A stretch of DNA of 64,000 bases. Source: Xanthomonas phaseoli pv. phaseoli. GTDB taxonomy: Bacteria; Pseudomonadota; Gammaproteobacteria; Xanthomonadales; Xanthomonadaceae. Under the pieces are notes generated by a model. That model made no database searches. It was not told where the DNA came from and saw only the letters and a program-made list of their open reading frames with translations. This document shows positions 16,575 through 27,267 of this stretch, piece after piece; position 1 is the stretch's first letter; each line of letters opens with the position of its first letter. A program made the position numbers and the translations under genes. The stretch spans positions 1,798,001-1,862,000 of the forward strand of contig CP094243.1 of assembly GCA_022749655.1 (NCBI GenBank), written 5' to 3'.

Positions 16575-19052
16575 TCACTTGGCAGGCGCGGCCTGCGCAT
16601 CGTCCGGCAGGGCCCAGGCAATGACGCTGTCGCCCGACTTGGTTTCCATGCGGTCGTGTCCACCGACGGCAGCCACGATGTACTGCTTGCCGTTGATGGT
16701 GTAGCTCATCGGCGCTGCCTGCGTGCCGGCGGGGACGCGGGTCTCCCAGACCTGCTTGCCGGTGCGGGTGTCGAAGCCGCGCATAAAGTCGTCCAGGGTC
16801 GCGCCGATGAAGGTCACCCCGCCGGCGGTGGCCAGCGAGCCGCTGTTGTTGGGCGTGCCGATCTCGAACTTGGTCTTGGACGGGATGCCCATCGGGCCCT
16901 GGTCGTAGCCGGTGCCCAGCGGACGGCGCCAGATCACCTGCTGCGTACGCAGGTCCACGCCGGCGATGTAGCCCCACGGCGGGGCGACGCACGGGGTGTT
17001 GAGCGGCGACATCCACGGCTCCTTGCGGGCACCGTAGGCCAGACCCTTCTGCGCCATGTAGCCGGGGGTCTTGCTCTTGACGTCGAACACCGACACCACG
17101 CCCAGCTCGTTCATCTTTTCGCGGGTATAGACCTGCAAGGTGTAGGGCAGGCGATTGCTGTTCATCACCATGATGCCGCGCTGCAGGTCCACCGAAACGC
17201 CACCCCAGTTGATGCCGCCGTGGTTGCCGGTGAAAGCCAGCGACCCCTGCAGGGTGGGTGGGGTGAACATGCCTTCGTAGCGCAGCTGCTTGAACTGGAT
17301 ACGGCACACCAATTGGTCGAACGGGGTCATGCCCCAGGCATCGGATTCGATGATTTTTTCGAACTCGCGGCTCGGCGCGCCCACGGTGTTGGGCATGCCC
17401 GGCGAGATCGGCTGCGTGGCAGCGGTCCAGTCACCGTGGTCGGTTCCCTGCGGTACCGGGATCTGCTTGACCGGCATGATCGGCTCGCCGGTGGCGCGGT
17501 CCAGCACGAACACCTGGCCGGACTTGGTCGCCTGGATCACCGCAGCACGCGTGCCGCCGCCAGCGACCGGCCAATCGACCAGGTTCGGCTGCGGGCCGAT
17601 GTCGTAATCCCACAGGTCGTGATTGACGGTACGGAAATGCCAACGCTCCTTGCCGGTGGCGGCATCCACCGCAACCAGCGAGGCGGTGTATTCCTCGTCC
17701 TGCGGGGTGCGGCCCTTGCCGAAGAAGTCGCCGGACGCATTGCCGGTGGGCAGATAGACCAGACCCAGCTCATCGTCGGCGGCCATCAGCGACCACACGT
17801 TCGGGGTGGAGCGGGTATAGGTCTGGCCGGCCGGCGGCTCGGCGGTGATCGCCGGGTTGCCCAGGTCCCAGGCCCAGCGCAGCTGGCCGGTGAGCGCATC
17901 GAAGCCACGCACCACGCCGGACGGCGCATCGCCTTCCTGACCATCGCGGACCTGGCCGGTCGGCTGGATCACCACGCCGCGCATCACCACCGGCGGCGAG
18001 GTCGGGCCGACGAAGCCCGGCTTGGTGTTGCCGGTGCCCGCATTCAGATCGACATAACCGTTGTTGCCGAAGCTGGTGCACAGCTTGCCGGTCTGCGCGT
18101 CCAGCGCGCCGAGGCGGCCATCGACCATCGGCCAGAAGATCCGGGTCGGGCACTCGGCGGTGCCTTCGGGTGCCTGGTAATACGACACGCCACGGCAGGT
18201 GGTGGCAGCCACACCCGCCATCGCCTTCGGGTTGGTCTGCGGATCGAAGCGCCAGCGCTCCTTGCCGTTGGCTGCTTCCACCGCGATCACCTTCTGGGTG
18301 GGGGTGCAGATGTAGAGCAGGTCGCCGACCTTGAGCGGGGTGTTCTGGAAGGCGTAGCCCAGCTTGGAATCCTTGGGCTTGAGATCGCCGGTGTGGAATT
18401 CCCAGGCCACCTTGAGGTTCTTCACGTTGTCCGGGGTGATCTGCGCGCCGGGGGTGTAGTGGTTGGACAGGTTGGAGCCGGCATAGGAGGTCCAGTTGCT
18501 GGCGTCGTGGTTGGCCGCGACGTTGCCGTCGGGGCTGGGCACGGTGCCGCGGCTGAAGGCCGTTGCGTTGTCGGCCGGCAGCGTGGAGGCATCGGCCAGC
18601 TCGACATTGCGCGGCATCAGCAGCGGCCACAGGATCAGCGCCGCCCCCAGGATCGGCAGCACGCCAGTCACCAGCGCATAGCCCGGCCCGGATAGTGGCT
18701 GCATGCGACGACGCGCCACACCCCAGAACGGCAGCAGCACCAGGCCGAGCACCGACATCATGGCCAGGCGCGGCACCAAGCCCCAGCCATCCAGGCCCAC
18801 TTCCCACAGCGCCCAGGCAATGGTGCCGGCCAGCGTGGCGCCAAACAGCCAAAGCCCGGCGCGCTTGCCCAGCGCGAGCAGGACGCCCGCCAGGAACAGG
18901 GCGATACCCGCGATCAGGTAATACCAGGAGCCGCCCACGGCCACCAGGCGGCCGCCTTGATAGGCGAGCACCGTGCCGAGCACGGCGATCACCACGGCAT
19001 AGGCCACCAGCAACCAGGTGCCTAGCCCACGTTTTGAGGATTGATCAGTCAT
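16575..19052 (-). CDS. gcd: Membrane-bound PQQ-dependent glucose/quinate/shikimate-family dehydrogenase
   Basis: 825-aa quinoprotein that oxidises a sugar or quinate in the periplasm and passes electrons to ubiquinone. Residues 14-150 contain five hydrophobic segments, as in Gcd. The beta-propeller follows, with NLSNHYTPGAQITPDNVKNL, repeated W-motifs (e.g. GKERWRFDP, GKERWHFR), the vicinal-type region GVAATTCRGVSYY, NHDLWDYDIGPQPNLVD and GMFTPPTLQGSL. Start ATG 19052. Length and layout fit membrane glucose dehydrogenase and quinate dehydrogenase (QuiA) equally well; the substrate cannot be decided here. No PQQ synthesis genes are in the window. Confidence 0.88.
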   Translation of the reverse strand: MTDQSSKRGLGTWLLVAYAVVIAVLGTVLAYQGGRLVAVGGSWYYLIAGIALFLAGVLLALGKRAGLWLFGATLAGTIAWALWEVGLDGWGLVPRLAMMSVLGLVLLPFWGVARRRMQPLSGPGYALVTGVLPILGAALILWPLLMPRNVELADASTLPADNATAFSRGTVPSPDGNVAANHDASNWTSYAGSNLSNHYTPGAQITPDNVKNLKVAWEFHTGDLKPKDSKLGYAFQNTPLKVGDLLYICTPTQKVIAVEAANGKERWRFDPQTNPKAMAGVAATTCRGVSYYQAPEGTAECPTRIFWPMVDGRLGALDAQTGKLCTSFGNNGYVDLNAGTGNTKPGFVGPTSPPVVMRGVVIQPTGQVRDGQEGDAPSGVVRGFDALTGQLRWAWDLGNPAITAEPPAGQTYTRSTPNVWSLMAADDELGLVYLPTGNASGDFFGKGRTPQDEEYTASLVAVDAATGKERWHFRTVNHDLWDYDIGPQPNLVDWPVAGGGTRAAVIQATKSGQVFVLDRATGEPIMPVKQIPVPQGTDHGDWTAATQPISPGMPNTVGAPSREFEKIIESDAWGMTPFDQLVCRIQFKQLRYEGMFTPPTLQGSLAFTGNHGGINWGGVSVDLQRGIMVMNSNRLPYTLQVYTREKMNELGVVSVFDVKSKTPGYMAQKGLAYGARKEPWMSPLNTPCVAPPWGYIAGVDLRTQQVIWRRPLGTGYDQGPMGIPSKTKFEIGTPNNSGSLATAGGVTFIGATLDDFMRGFDTRTGKQVWETRVPAGTQAAPMSYTINGKQYIVAAVGGHDRMETKSGDSVIAWALPDDAQAAPAK

Positions 19053-19679
19053 TTTGAGATGTCAGGAAGGACTCAGGCACCAGCGCGCGGTGGCGAGTCG
19101 TGGAGGAGAGCGATCGCAGGCGCCAACACGCGGCCCCGGATCTAGATACGAACGTCGAACGCTATGAACGCGCAGCCCCTCCCAGGGTCCTCAGCGCTAA
19201 TCATGCAAATATTTTAGACCCCCGAACGCCCTTTGTCCGTGACGGAATAGGAACCAGCGTTCCAACCTGCACGTTTGGCACCGGAAACATGCGGATCTTG
19301 AACGCCTTGCGAAGTGCGTGCGGTACTTGCACAGCCGTCGGCGACATGCGCTGCTGCTGAGCGCGACCACGATTGAAGAGCCGGGTGCAGGGGCGCACGT
19401 GGCGTTGCGTGTGACTGCCGCGTCGATCGCAGCTGCAGACTGTCGACGTGCGAGGTATTCACCCCTTGCGCGTCGGGGCAGCTTGGCCAGACGCCGCAGC
19501 CGCTCAATATGGCTGCGTCACGCATTGGCCAAACGCCGCAACTGCTCAATATGGCTGCGTCACGCAGCGCGTCTCTGGAAAATCAGAACTTCACTCTGAT
19601 TGCGGTAGCACCCACGTCCGCATTTCGGGCACCGTCTCCTTTATCGAGGAGAACAATGGCTGGTGGGAAAAGGTTTGCC
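19053..19679. other. Intergenic region between otsA and PQQ dehydrogenase, with 42-bp tandem repeat
   Basis: No convincing gene. It should hold the promoter of the dehydrogenase near 19053-19200. At about 19487-19570 a 42-bp unit (core ctcaatatggctgcgtcacg, starting at 19503 and 19545) occurs twice in tandem with few differences. The function of the repeat is unknown. Confidence 0.55.
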
Positions 19680-21047
19680 CTACACCTCAGACAGCGCTTG
19701 CAGATAGCGCTGGCGCCAGTGGTTGATATTGTTCTTGCGCAGGTGGTCCATCATTGCGTGCCAGCGTTCGATGCGGCTTGCCAGCGGCATGCTTGCCGCT
19801 GTGGCGATCGCGTCGGCCACGCCATCCAGATCGTGCGGGTTGACCAGCAGCGCTTCCTTCATTTCATCGGCTGCACCTGCAAACAGCGACAACACCAGCA
19901 CGCCCGGATCTGCCGGGTCCTGCGCGGCCACGAATTCCTTGGCAACCAGATTCATGCCATCGCGCAGTGGCGTGACCAGGCATACCGACGCCGCGCGATA
20001 GAAGCCCGTCAGCGTGGCATGGCTGAAGTTCTGGTTGACGTAGCGCAGCGGCGTCCAGTCCGGCTCAGCATGTCCGCCATTGATGTGGCCGGCGATCTGT
20101 TCGAGCTGGCTGCGCAATTGACGGTATTCGGTGACATCGCCGCGCGAGACCGGCGCGATCTGCAGATAGGTCAGGCTGCCGGATTGATCCGGGTACCGCT
20201 CCAGGTAGCGCTCGAAACCCTGAAAGCGCTCCGGCAAGCCCTTGGAATAATCCAGGCGGTCCACACCGATGGCCAACTGACGGCCACGCAGGCTTTCGCG
20301 CAGATCGCGTACCGCCTGCTTGCCGGCAGACGCCTTGGCCTGGTGGGCAATCAGGTCGGTATCGATCCCGATCGGGAACGAAGAAGCGGTGAAGCGGCGC
20401 CCGCCCGGGCCTTCCACCAGATCGCCTTCCAGAATGCGGCCGCCGCCGAACAGGCGTACATAGGCCTTGAAACGTTCGGCATCGCGCTGGGTCTGGAAGC
20501 CGACCAGGTCGTATGCGTAGAAGGTACTGAACAGGCGCGCGTGATCGGGCATGGCCTGCACCAGATCGGCCGATGGCATCGGTACGTGCAGGAAGAAGCC
20601 CATCTTGCAGCCCACGCCCAGCTCGCGCAGCATCGCGCCGAGCGGGATCATGTGGTAATCGTGGATCCACAGCGTGTCGCTGTCTTTCAGCAGTGGCGCG
20701 AGTTTTTCGGCAAATAGCCGATTGACGCGCAGATAGCCTTCGCGGGTGGCGCGGTCGTAATCGACCAGGTCCAGGCGGAAGTGCAACAACGGCCACAGCG
20801 TGCGGTTGGCGAAGCCGTTGTAGTACGAATCGATGTCACGCTTGTTGAGGTCCATGGTGACGAAGGTGATGTCGCCTTCGGTCTGCTCGTGCATGCCACC
20901 GCTGTCGCCGCGCACGGTCTTGCCGCTCCAGCCAAACCACATGCCACCGCGCTCCTTGAGCGCTGCCAACAAGCCAACCGCCAGGCCGCCGGCGCGGTTT
21001 TCGCCAGGCACTGCAACACGGTTGGATACCACCACCAAACGACTCAT
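19680..21047 (-). CDS. otsA: Trehalose-6-phosphate synthase OtsA
   Basis: Joins UDP-glucose and glucose-6-phosphate to trehalose-6-phosphate, a GT20 glycosyltransferase. 455 aa, typical length. Family motifs are [63 protein letters not shown] and the UDP-binding [12 protein letters not shown]. The start ATG 21047 overlaps the stop of the GH15 gene by four bases, so the genes are translationally coupled. Trehalose serves as an osmoprotectant and, in Xanthomonas, is linked to stress and plant interaction. Confidence 0.97.
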   Translation of the reverse strand: MSRLVVVSNRVAVPGENRAGGLAVGLLAALKERGGMWFGWSGKTVRGDSGGMHEQTEGDITFVTMDLNKRDIDSYYNGFANRTLWPLLHFRLDLVDYDRATREGYLRVNRLFAEKLAPLLKDSDTLWIHDYHMIPLGAMLRELGVGCKMGFFLHVPMPSADLVQAMPDHARLFSTFYAYDLVGFQTQRDAERFKAYVRLFGGGRILEGDLVEGPGGRRFTASSFPIGIDTDLIAHQAKASAGKQAVRDLRESLRGRQLAIGVDRLDYSKGLPERFQGFERYLERYPDQSGSLTYLQIAPVSRGDVTEYRQLRSQLEQIAGHINGGHAEPDWTPLRYVNQNFSHATLTGFYRAASVCLVTPLRDGMNLVAKEFVAAQDPADPGVLVLSLFAGAADEMKEALLVNPHDLDGVADAIATAASMPLASRIERWHAMMDHLRKNNINHWRQRYLQALSEV

Positions 21048-22821
21048 GACGCCTCCTGCCAGCTCCGCGACAAGCGCATCGCTGCGATGATCAAGCCAAC
21101 ATGCGAATAGGTCTGAGGGAAGTTGCCCCAGGCTTCGCCGTCCTCGAACGATAGATCTTCCGACAGCAAGCCAAGGTGATTGCGGCGCGAAAGGATGCGC
21201 TCGAACAATTCACGCGCCTCGTCCTTGCGCCCGATCGCGGCCAGTGCGTCGATGTACCAGAAGGTGCAGATGGTGAAGCTGGTTTCCGGCTCACCGAAGT
21301 CATCCGGTGCGATGTAGCGGTATAGCGCATCGCCGTGCTTGAGCACGCGGCCGACCGCCTCGACCGTGCGCACGAAGCGAGTGTCGTCATTGGCCACGAT
21401 CCCGATATCGGCCAGCAGCAACAGCGAGGCATCGAGCCGATGGCCGCCGAGGGTATCGGTGAAATGGCCGCGTTCCTCGCTCCAGGCCTCGTTCAATACG
21501 CGCTCGCGGATGCTGTCGGCACGTTCGCGCCAGTAGGTGCTGCGCTCGGGCAGCGCCAGCCGGTCGGCAATCTTGGACAGGCGATCGCATGCCGCCCAGC
21601 ACATCGCGGCGGTGTAGGTATGCACTTCGGCGCGGCCGCGAAATTCCCACAGGCCGGCGTCGGGCACGTTATGCAATGCATAGGCGCGCTCGCCCAGCGG
21701 TTCAAGCCGGCGGAAGGTGTCCGCATCGCCTTGATCCTTCAGGCGCAGGTCGAAGAACAGCTGGGTGGACGCCAGCACCACGCTGCCATAGACATCGTGC
21801 TGCTGCTGGATCCATGCCAGGTTGCCGCGCCGCACCGGACCCATGCCGCGGTAACCGGCCATGGTGTCAACTTCGTGTTCTTCCAGCTGCGATTCGAAGC
21901 CGATGCCGTACAGCGGCTGCATGGTGCCGTCGGTGGTGGCGATATTGAAGATGTAGCCGATGAACTGCTCCATCGTGCGGGTTGCGCCAAGCCGGTTGAG
22001 CGCGCGCACCACGAAGGCGGCATCGCGCAGCCAGCAATAGCGGTAATCCCAGTTGCGCGGCGTATTGGGCGCTTCCGGAATCGAAGTGGTCATTGCCGCG
22101 ATGATCGCGCCGCTGTCTTCGTACTGGCACAACTTGAGCGTGATCGCGCTACGAATCACCGCTTCCTGCCAGTCCAGCGGAATGGACAGGTAACGCACCC
22201 ATTCGCGCCAGTATTCTTCGGTGCGTTCCTGCGCTTCCTGCACGTAACCGGTGAGCGAGCGGGTCAGCGATTCGTCCACGCCCAGCACCAGGCTCACCGG
22301 ATGGCTGAGCACGAACGGCAGGCCGTCGCGTACGAAGCGCACCGGCACATCGGTGGTCAGGCGCAGGGTGAATTCCGGCAACACCCAACGGATGTGATTG
22401 CTGCCCCAGGTGGTGTCCGGCGTGCGGCCGCCCCAATCGGCCAGCGGGCGGGCGCGCACGATGATGCGCGGGTTGCCGCTCAGCGGACGGATCTGGCGAA
22501 TGATGCTGACAGGCCGATAGAAGCGCCCGTTGTTGCGCCAGCGCGGCGCAAAATCAATGACTTCCACCTCGCCGCCCTTGCTGTCGCGCAACACTGTGCG
22601 CAGCACGGCGGTATTAGGCAGGTAGTGCTGCTCGCTGCTGGCGAAATCTTCCAGTTCCACGGCGAAGTCGCCGCCTTCGGTCTTGGGCGAGAGCAGCGTG
22701 CAAAGGCCGGGTCGCCGTCGAATGCCGGCAGGCAGCTCCACACCACACGTGCCTGCCGATCGACCAGTGCACCGAAACTGCAGTTGCCGATGACGCCCAG
22801 ATCCAGGTTTGGCTCGGTCAT
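21044..22821 (-). pseudogene. Glycoside hydrolase family 15 protein (probable trehalase), frameshifted near N-terminus
   Basis: GH15 enzymes include glucoamylases and trehalases; the position between otsB and otsA suggests trehalose turnover. The expected protein begins MTEPNLDLGVIGNCSFGALV (ATG 22821) and ends at 21044, 592 aa when repaired. The frame breaks at about 22702-22704: GACCCGGCCTTTGCACG should read as D-P-A-F-C-T-L-L, so one base is missing in the TTT. Downstream all is normal, including WDYRYCWLRDAAFVVRALNR and the region EDGEAWGNFPQTYSHVG that holds the catalytic glutamate. As written, the first 40 codons are out of frame with the rest. Confidence 0.88.
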
Positions 22822-22869
22822 GGAGTGCAAACGATCCTGTTGAAGTGAAGGAGAGAAGGTGCGTTGTGC

Positions 22870-23592
22870 TCAGCGATTGCGTGCATTGCGCTGCAGCCAC
22901 GCGTGGACTTCGGCGGTGCCATCGACGCGGAAGCGCGCGCTGGTCTGGGCGCGATCGCCCACCAGCACGCTCCAGCCGCCGAGCCGGTTGGCGGCGTCGA
23001 AGCCGAATTCGTCGGTGAGGTCGTCGCCGACGAACACCGGCGTGCGGCCGGCGAAGGTGCCGTGCTGCATCAGCTGTTCGACCGCCAGGCCCTTGTTGCT
23101 GCCCTCGGGAACGAATTCCACCACGTGGTCGCCGGGCTGCAGGCGATAGCCGGAAAGCCGTGCGATTTCCTGCTGCGCGAAGGCGAGCACCTCGGGGCCG
23201 GCCTGCGGCCGGGCGCGCCAATGCAGCGCCACGCTGGCGCCCTTGTCCTCGACCAGCACGCCCGGGTGTTGGTGGGTCAGCGCCGCGGCGCGTTGATGCA
23301 GGCCGTGCAGCCACTCGGAGCTGTCTTGCGGCATTGCCGCGCGTGCCGCCAGATCGCTGCGCAGTTCGTGCCCGTGCAGACCGGCGGCCGGCAGCAGCAA
23401 GGGGGCGAACAGGGCATCCAGCTGGGCAAGTGGCCGGCCGCTGACCAGCGCAACGGCGCCCTTGAGGCGCTTGCTCAGCAGGCCGATGGCCTCACGCACT
23501 TCGGGCAATAGCTGCACCGCCTCGGGGCGGTCGGCAAAGTCGATGAGGGTGCCGTCCACGTCCAGGAACAATGCACAGGCATCGTCCAGCAA
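22870..23592 (-). CDS. otsB: Trehalose-6-phosphate phosphatase OtsB (start uncertain)
   Basis: HAD-superfamily phosphatase that releases trehalose from trehalose-6-phosphate. 240 aa from TTG 23592. HAD motifs are LFLDVDGTLIDFA (nucleophile Asp), ALVSGRP, the lysine in EGSNKGLAVEQLM, and VFVGDDLTDEFGFDAA. The start is unsure: a better ATG lies at 23626 but is out of frame by one. If CGCG had been reduced by a GC dinucleotide near 23613-23618, the protein would begin MADARIPLPSPPLLDDACAL in frame. First gene of the otsB-GH15-otsA operon. Confidence 0.9.
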   Translation of the reverse strand: MLDDACALFLDVDGTLIDFADRPEAVQLLPEVREAIGLLSKRLKGAVALVSGRPLAQLDALFAPLLLPAAGLHGHELRSDLAARAAMPQDSSEWLHGLHQRAAALTHQHPGVLVEDKGASVALHWRARPQAGPEVLAFAQQEIARLSGYRLQPGDHVVEFVPEGSNKGLAVEQLMQHGTFAGRTPVFVGDDLTDEFGFDAANRLGGWSVLVGDRAQTSARFRVDGTAEVHAWLQRNARNR

Positions 23593-23626
23593 TGGCGGCG
23601 ACGGTAGGGGAATGCGCGTCTGCCAT

Positions 23627-23950
23627 CAGGGCAGTGTGCGCAAAGCGGTGTGAGATTCAGGTTATGGAACGGCGGGGATTGGGAAGTCGGGATTGGGGAT
23701 TCGTGCAAAGCAGGGCGCGCCAATCCCGATCCCGAACCGCCTTTGATGGCGTGCGCCATGGCCCTGCCAGTCAGTTCCGCTACCGTCTTGGGCACCGGGT
23801 ATGCATGGCAGGGCCACGCCTGCCAATCCCGAGTCTCCAATGCCAACGATTGCCGATTGCCTGGACGGTGTCGTAGTGGAGGCTAGGCCAATCTGGATTA
23901 GGGATTCGCAGCAATGCTGTTCTTGCCAATCCCGAATCCCGAATCCCGCA
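23627..23950. repeat. Intergenic region with degenerate GGGATTGGGGATTCG repeats
   Basis: Several copies, in both directions, of short words such as gggattggggattcg (23683 area), ccaatcccgatcccg (23720), ccaatcccgagtctcc (23821) and ccaatcccgaatcccgaatcc (23928). This family of intergenic repeats is frequent in Xanthomonas. No gene is supported. It spans the region between the TonB receptor 3' end and the otsB 5' end. Confidence 0.65.
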
Positions 23951-26385
23951 TCAGAAGCTGTACCGCACCCGCCCATACCAGTACGCGCCGTTGCTGCCGA
24001 TCGGCGAGAGCACGTCGTAAGGCAGGTTGCCGAAGTAAGCGATGTCGTCGATGGACCGGTCCGAGTAGTTGTCCAGGATGTTCTGCCCGCCGATGGCCAG
24101 CGTCCACTGCGTGCCCAGGTGGTATTCGGCTTCCAGGTCCAGTTGCCACTCGGCGCCGTAAGTCTGGCGCGGTACGAAGCCGCCGCCGAAATCGAACACG
24201 CGGGTGGCGCTGCCGTAGCGGTTGACGCGCGTCTGCAGGTTCCAGCGCTCGTTGCTCCAGTTCGCGGCAAGCGAGGCGCGGGTGCGCGGTGCGGCGTCGG
24301 TAAGCGTATTGCTTTCTTCCACGCCGAACAGCACGTACTCCGGGTTCAGTGCGAGCAGCTGGGCCGGGGTGGCGATGATGTTTTCCAACTCGGTCTTGGC
24401 GTAGCTGTAGGTGCCGGTCAGCAGCAGGTCGCCGCCAAAGGCGTACTGACGCCAGTTGGCAACCAGCTCGGCGCCGCGGGTGCGGGTGTCGGCGGCATTG
24501 AGGAAATAGCTGGCGCTCTGCACGCCGGTGACGCCGTAGTTCTGCTGCACGAAGCTGGTCAGCGCATCGCCGGTGATGTCTTCGGACAGCGCAATGCGGT
24601 CGTCGATATCGATCTGGAAAAAGTCCAGCGACACGTCGAAGTGATCGCCCAGCTTGCTGGTGAAGCCCAGGCTGTAATTGACCGACTTTTCCGGCTTCAG
24701 ATCGGTGGCGCCCAGTCCGCGCGCGATGGGGTTGTTGACCGACAGCAGGCGCCCCTGGGTCAGGCGGCCGGCGGCGTCGTAACCGGTGGAGGTGGCTTCA
24801 TACCCGATCTGGCTGAGCGAAGGCGCGCGCACGTTGTTGGAGATGGCACCACGCAGCGCAAAGGCCGGTGCGAACGCGTAGCGTGCGGCCAGCTTGCCGG
24901 TCCATTGGCTGCCGAAATCCTGGTAATGCTCGTAGCGGCCGGCCAGGTCGGTGGAAAACTTGTCGCCGAACTGGCTGGAGACGTTGGCGTAGGCGCTGGC
25001 CACGTTGCGCGACAGGTCGGCCTCGTCCTGCGGGGTGAGCCCGCCGCCGGCCTGCGAGCCGGTGGGACGATCGGTGAACGGGCCGGCCGCGTAGCTGGCG
25101 GGGTCGCCGGCGTGGGTGCGGTATTGCTCGCGGCGGAACTCGGCGCCGGTGCCGAAGGTATGGGTGGCGCCGGCGGCGTCGAACACGCGGGTCAGGTCGA
25201 GGTTGCCCACGGTCTGCGCGAAGGCGAAATCGCCGGTCTTGAAGCGTGTGGGACTGCCGGGCCCCAGCGATGCATTGAGCGAGTTGCGTAGCCGGTAGGT
25301 GAAGTCGTTGCGGCCGTAGTTGACGCTGGCGTCGTAATCCCAGTTGCCCCATTGCCCGCGCGCACCGGCCACGAGTTGCAGGTCGCGATTCTCGCCTTCG
25401 GAAATCGGGCGGTAGCCGTTGGGGTAGATCTCGCGCCAGTTGGCGCTGCTGTCCGGGTAACGGAAGTAATTGGCGCCTTCGGTATCGCGCTGGTTGTAGG
25501 TGCCGAAGGCGTAGAACTCGCCGCTGGCGCTGAACGGAACCTTGGTGTTGAGCCAGGCATTGAGGCCCTTGGTGGCGCCATCGCCGAGCACGTAATTGCG
25601 CTCGCCCCGCAGCGCCAGATTGGCCGGGGTCTGTTCTTCGAACGAGGGAATCTGGTCGAAGCCGGCGCGGTTGGTCGCCTCGCGGTTCTTCAGTTCCAGG
25701 CCGACCTTGAAGAAGCCGCCATCGTCGCCCAGCAGCGAGCCGACCTTGGCGCTGACGTAGCTGGTCTGGCCATCGGTGACACGACGGTCGATCGGCTTCA
25801 CATCGGTGTTGTAGGCGCCGAAGCTGGCTTCCAGTTCGCCGCGCTCGGGGTTGTCGTCCAGGATCACGTTGATGACCCCGCAATCGCATCCGAGCCGTAT
25901 TGCGCCCCGGCCCCGTCGCGCAGCACTTCGATGCGCTTGATCGCGTTGATCGGGATCGAATTGAAATCCACCGGCGTGGTGCCCTTGCCGATCTTGCTGT
26001 CGGTGTTGACCAGCGCAGAGGTGTGGCGGCGTTTGCCGTTGACCAGCACCAGCACCTGGTCGGGTGAGAGCCCGCGCAGCTGCGCGGCGCGGATATGGTC
26101 GGCGCCGCCGGAGTTGGACTGACGCGGGAAGTTGAACGAGGGCAGCAGCGCCTGCAGTGCGCTGCCCAGCTCGCCGTTGACCACGCCGGCCTTGCGGATG
26201 TCTTCGGCGGTGAGCACGTCCACCGGCACGGTCGATTCCAGCACGGTGCGGTCGCTGGCACGGGTGCCGGTGACGATTACGGTGTCCAGGGTGGTGGCGC
26301 CGGCATCGGCCTGCTGGGCTTGCGCGTTGGCGCTGAGCACGGCGGCGATGGCCAGGCCAATCACCGAAAGGGTGGGGCGGGTCAT
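23951..26385 (-). pseudogene. TonB-dependent outer-membrane receptor, frameshifted in the plug domain
   Basis: The start is ATG 26385 behind AGGAGAGAGAA, with a signal peptide (cleavage after ANAQA) and TonB-box-like LDTVIVTGTRAS. The plug has AEDIRKAGVVN, LRGLSPDQVLVLVNGKRRH and IEVLRDGAGAQYGSDAIAG. There the frame runs into a stop: GCG GGG TCA replaces GCG GGG GTC ATC AAC, a C-run of four at 25876-25879 (plus strand) where five are expected. The barrel then continues normally (VINVILDDNPERG) to the terminal phenylalanine of YGRVRYSF. Repaired length 811 aa. The ligand is unknown; no transport genes adjoin it. Confidence 0.9.
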
Positions 26386-26605
26386 GCTGTTCTCTCTCCT
26401 GCAACTGCAACGCGCCGCGCGGTCGGCATCCGGCCGGGCTGGGCGCAAAGGGGGCGGATTGTCCACATTCATCCGGATGGAGAGATATTATCGCGTTGTT
26501 CAGGCCGGCGCGAGATGGCACAGTGCGTGCGCGCCGGCATGAGCTGATATCGGCCTTGCATGAGCCTGCCCCAAATCCTGCCCCCGATCTGTTGTGGAGA
26601 AGTCG

Positions 26606-27079
26606 ATGAAGTTGCTGCCGTCTTGCCTGCTTGCCGCCATGTTGGCGCTGACCGCATGCGCCACCACGCCCGGCACCGCGCCGACCGCGACCACTGCCAG
26701 CCTGCAGGGCGATGCAGCGCGGCCGGCGGCGGCACGGGGTTGGGTGCGCAGCGAGCTGTATTTCGGCGTCGGCGAGGAATCCGGCCCGGCCGACCGCCCG
26801 CAGACCCGCACCATCGACGAAACCCAATGGCGCGCGTTTCTGGACAAGGAAGTGACTCCGCGCTTCCCCGATGGTCTGACCGTGTTCGACGCCTACGGCC
26901 AATGGTTGTTCCGCGGCGCCAAGGAGCCGAACCGGCTGGGGACCAAGGTGCTGGTGATCCTGCACGAAGACACCCCGCAACGGCGCAGCGACATCGAGGC
27001 GATCCGGCTGGCCTGGAAGCAGGCCACCGGACACCAGTCGGTGCTGTGGTCGCGGCAGCCGGTCGAGGTCTCGTTCTGA
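26606..27079 (+). CDS. DUF3574 lipoprotein
   Basis: 157 aa. The signal peptide MKLLPSCLLAAMLALTACAT has a lipobox with the lipidated Cys at residue 18. The mature part matches DUF3574 in layout: VRSELYFGVGEES, an internal WRAFLDKEVTPRFPDGLTV, and ending in a region with HQSVLWSRQPVEVSF. Start ATG 26606 behind GGAG. Divergent from the TonB receptor. Function unknown. Confidence 0.85.
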   Translation: MKLLPSCLLAAMLALTACATTPGTAPTATTASLQGDAARPAAARGWVRSELYFGVGEESGPADRPQTRTIDETQWRAFLDKEVTPRFPDGLTVFDAYGQWLFRGAKEPNRLGTKVLVILHEDTPQRRSDIEAIRLAWKQATGHQSVLWSRQPVEVSF

Positions 27080-27267
27080 GTCGGCGGCCTGGCTTGCGCA
27101 CTGACAGGTCCGTACAGGTGCCGGCCGCCATGCTCGCCGGCGTTGGTGGTCGTATGCCGCGCGTCCTCCGGGGCTGGCGGGTATTGCATGCGCCGTCGGG
27201 GAGCGCGTATCTGCGCACCGTTTCTGGCCAGCTGCGCATGCGCCTTGGCGCGTTGCAGTTGCCGTCC

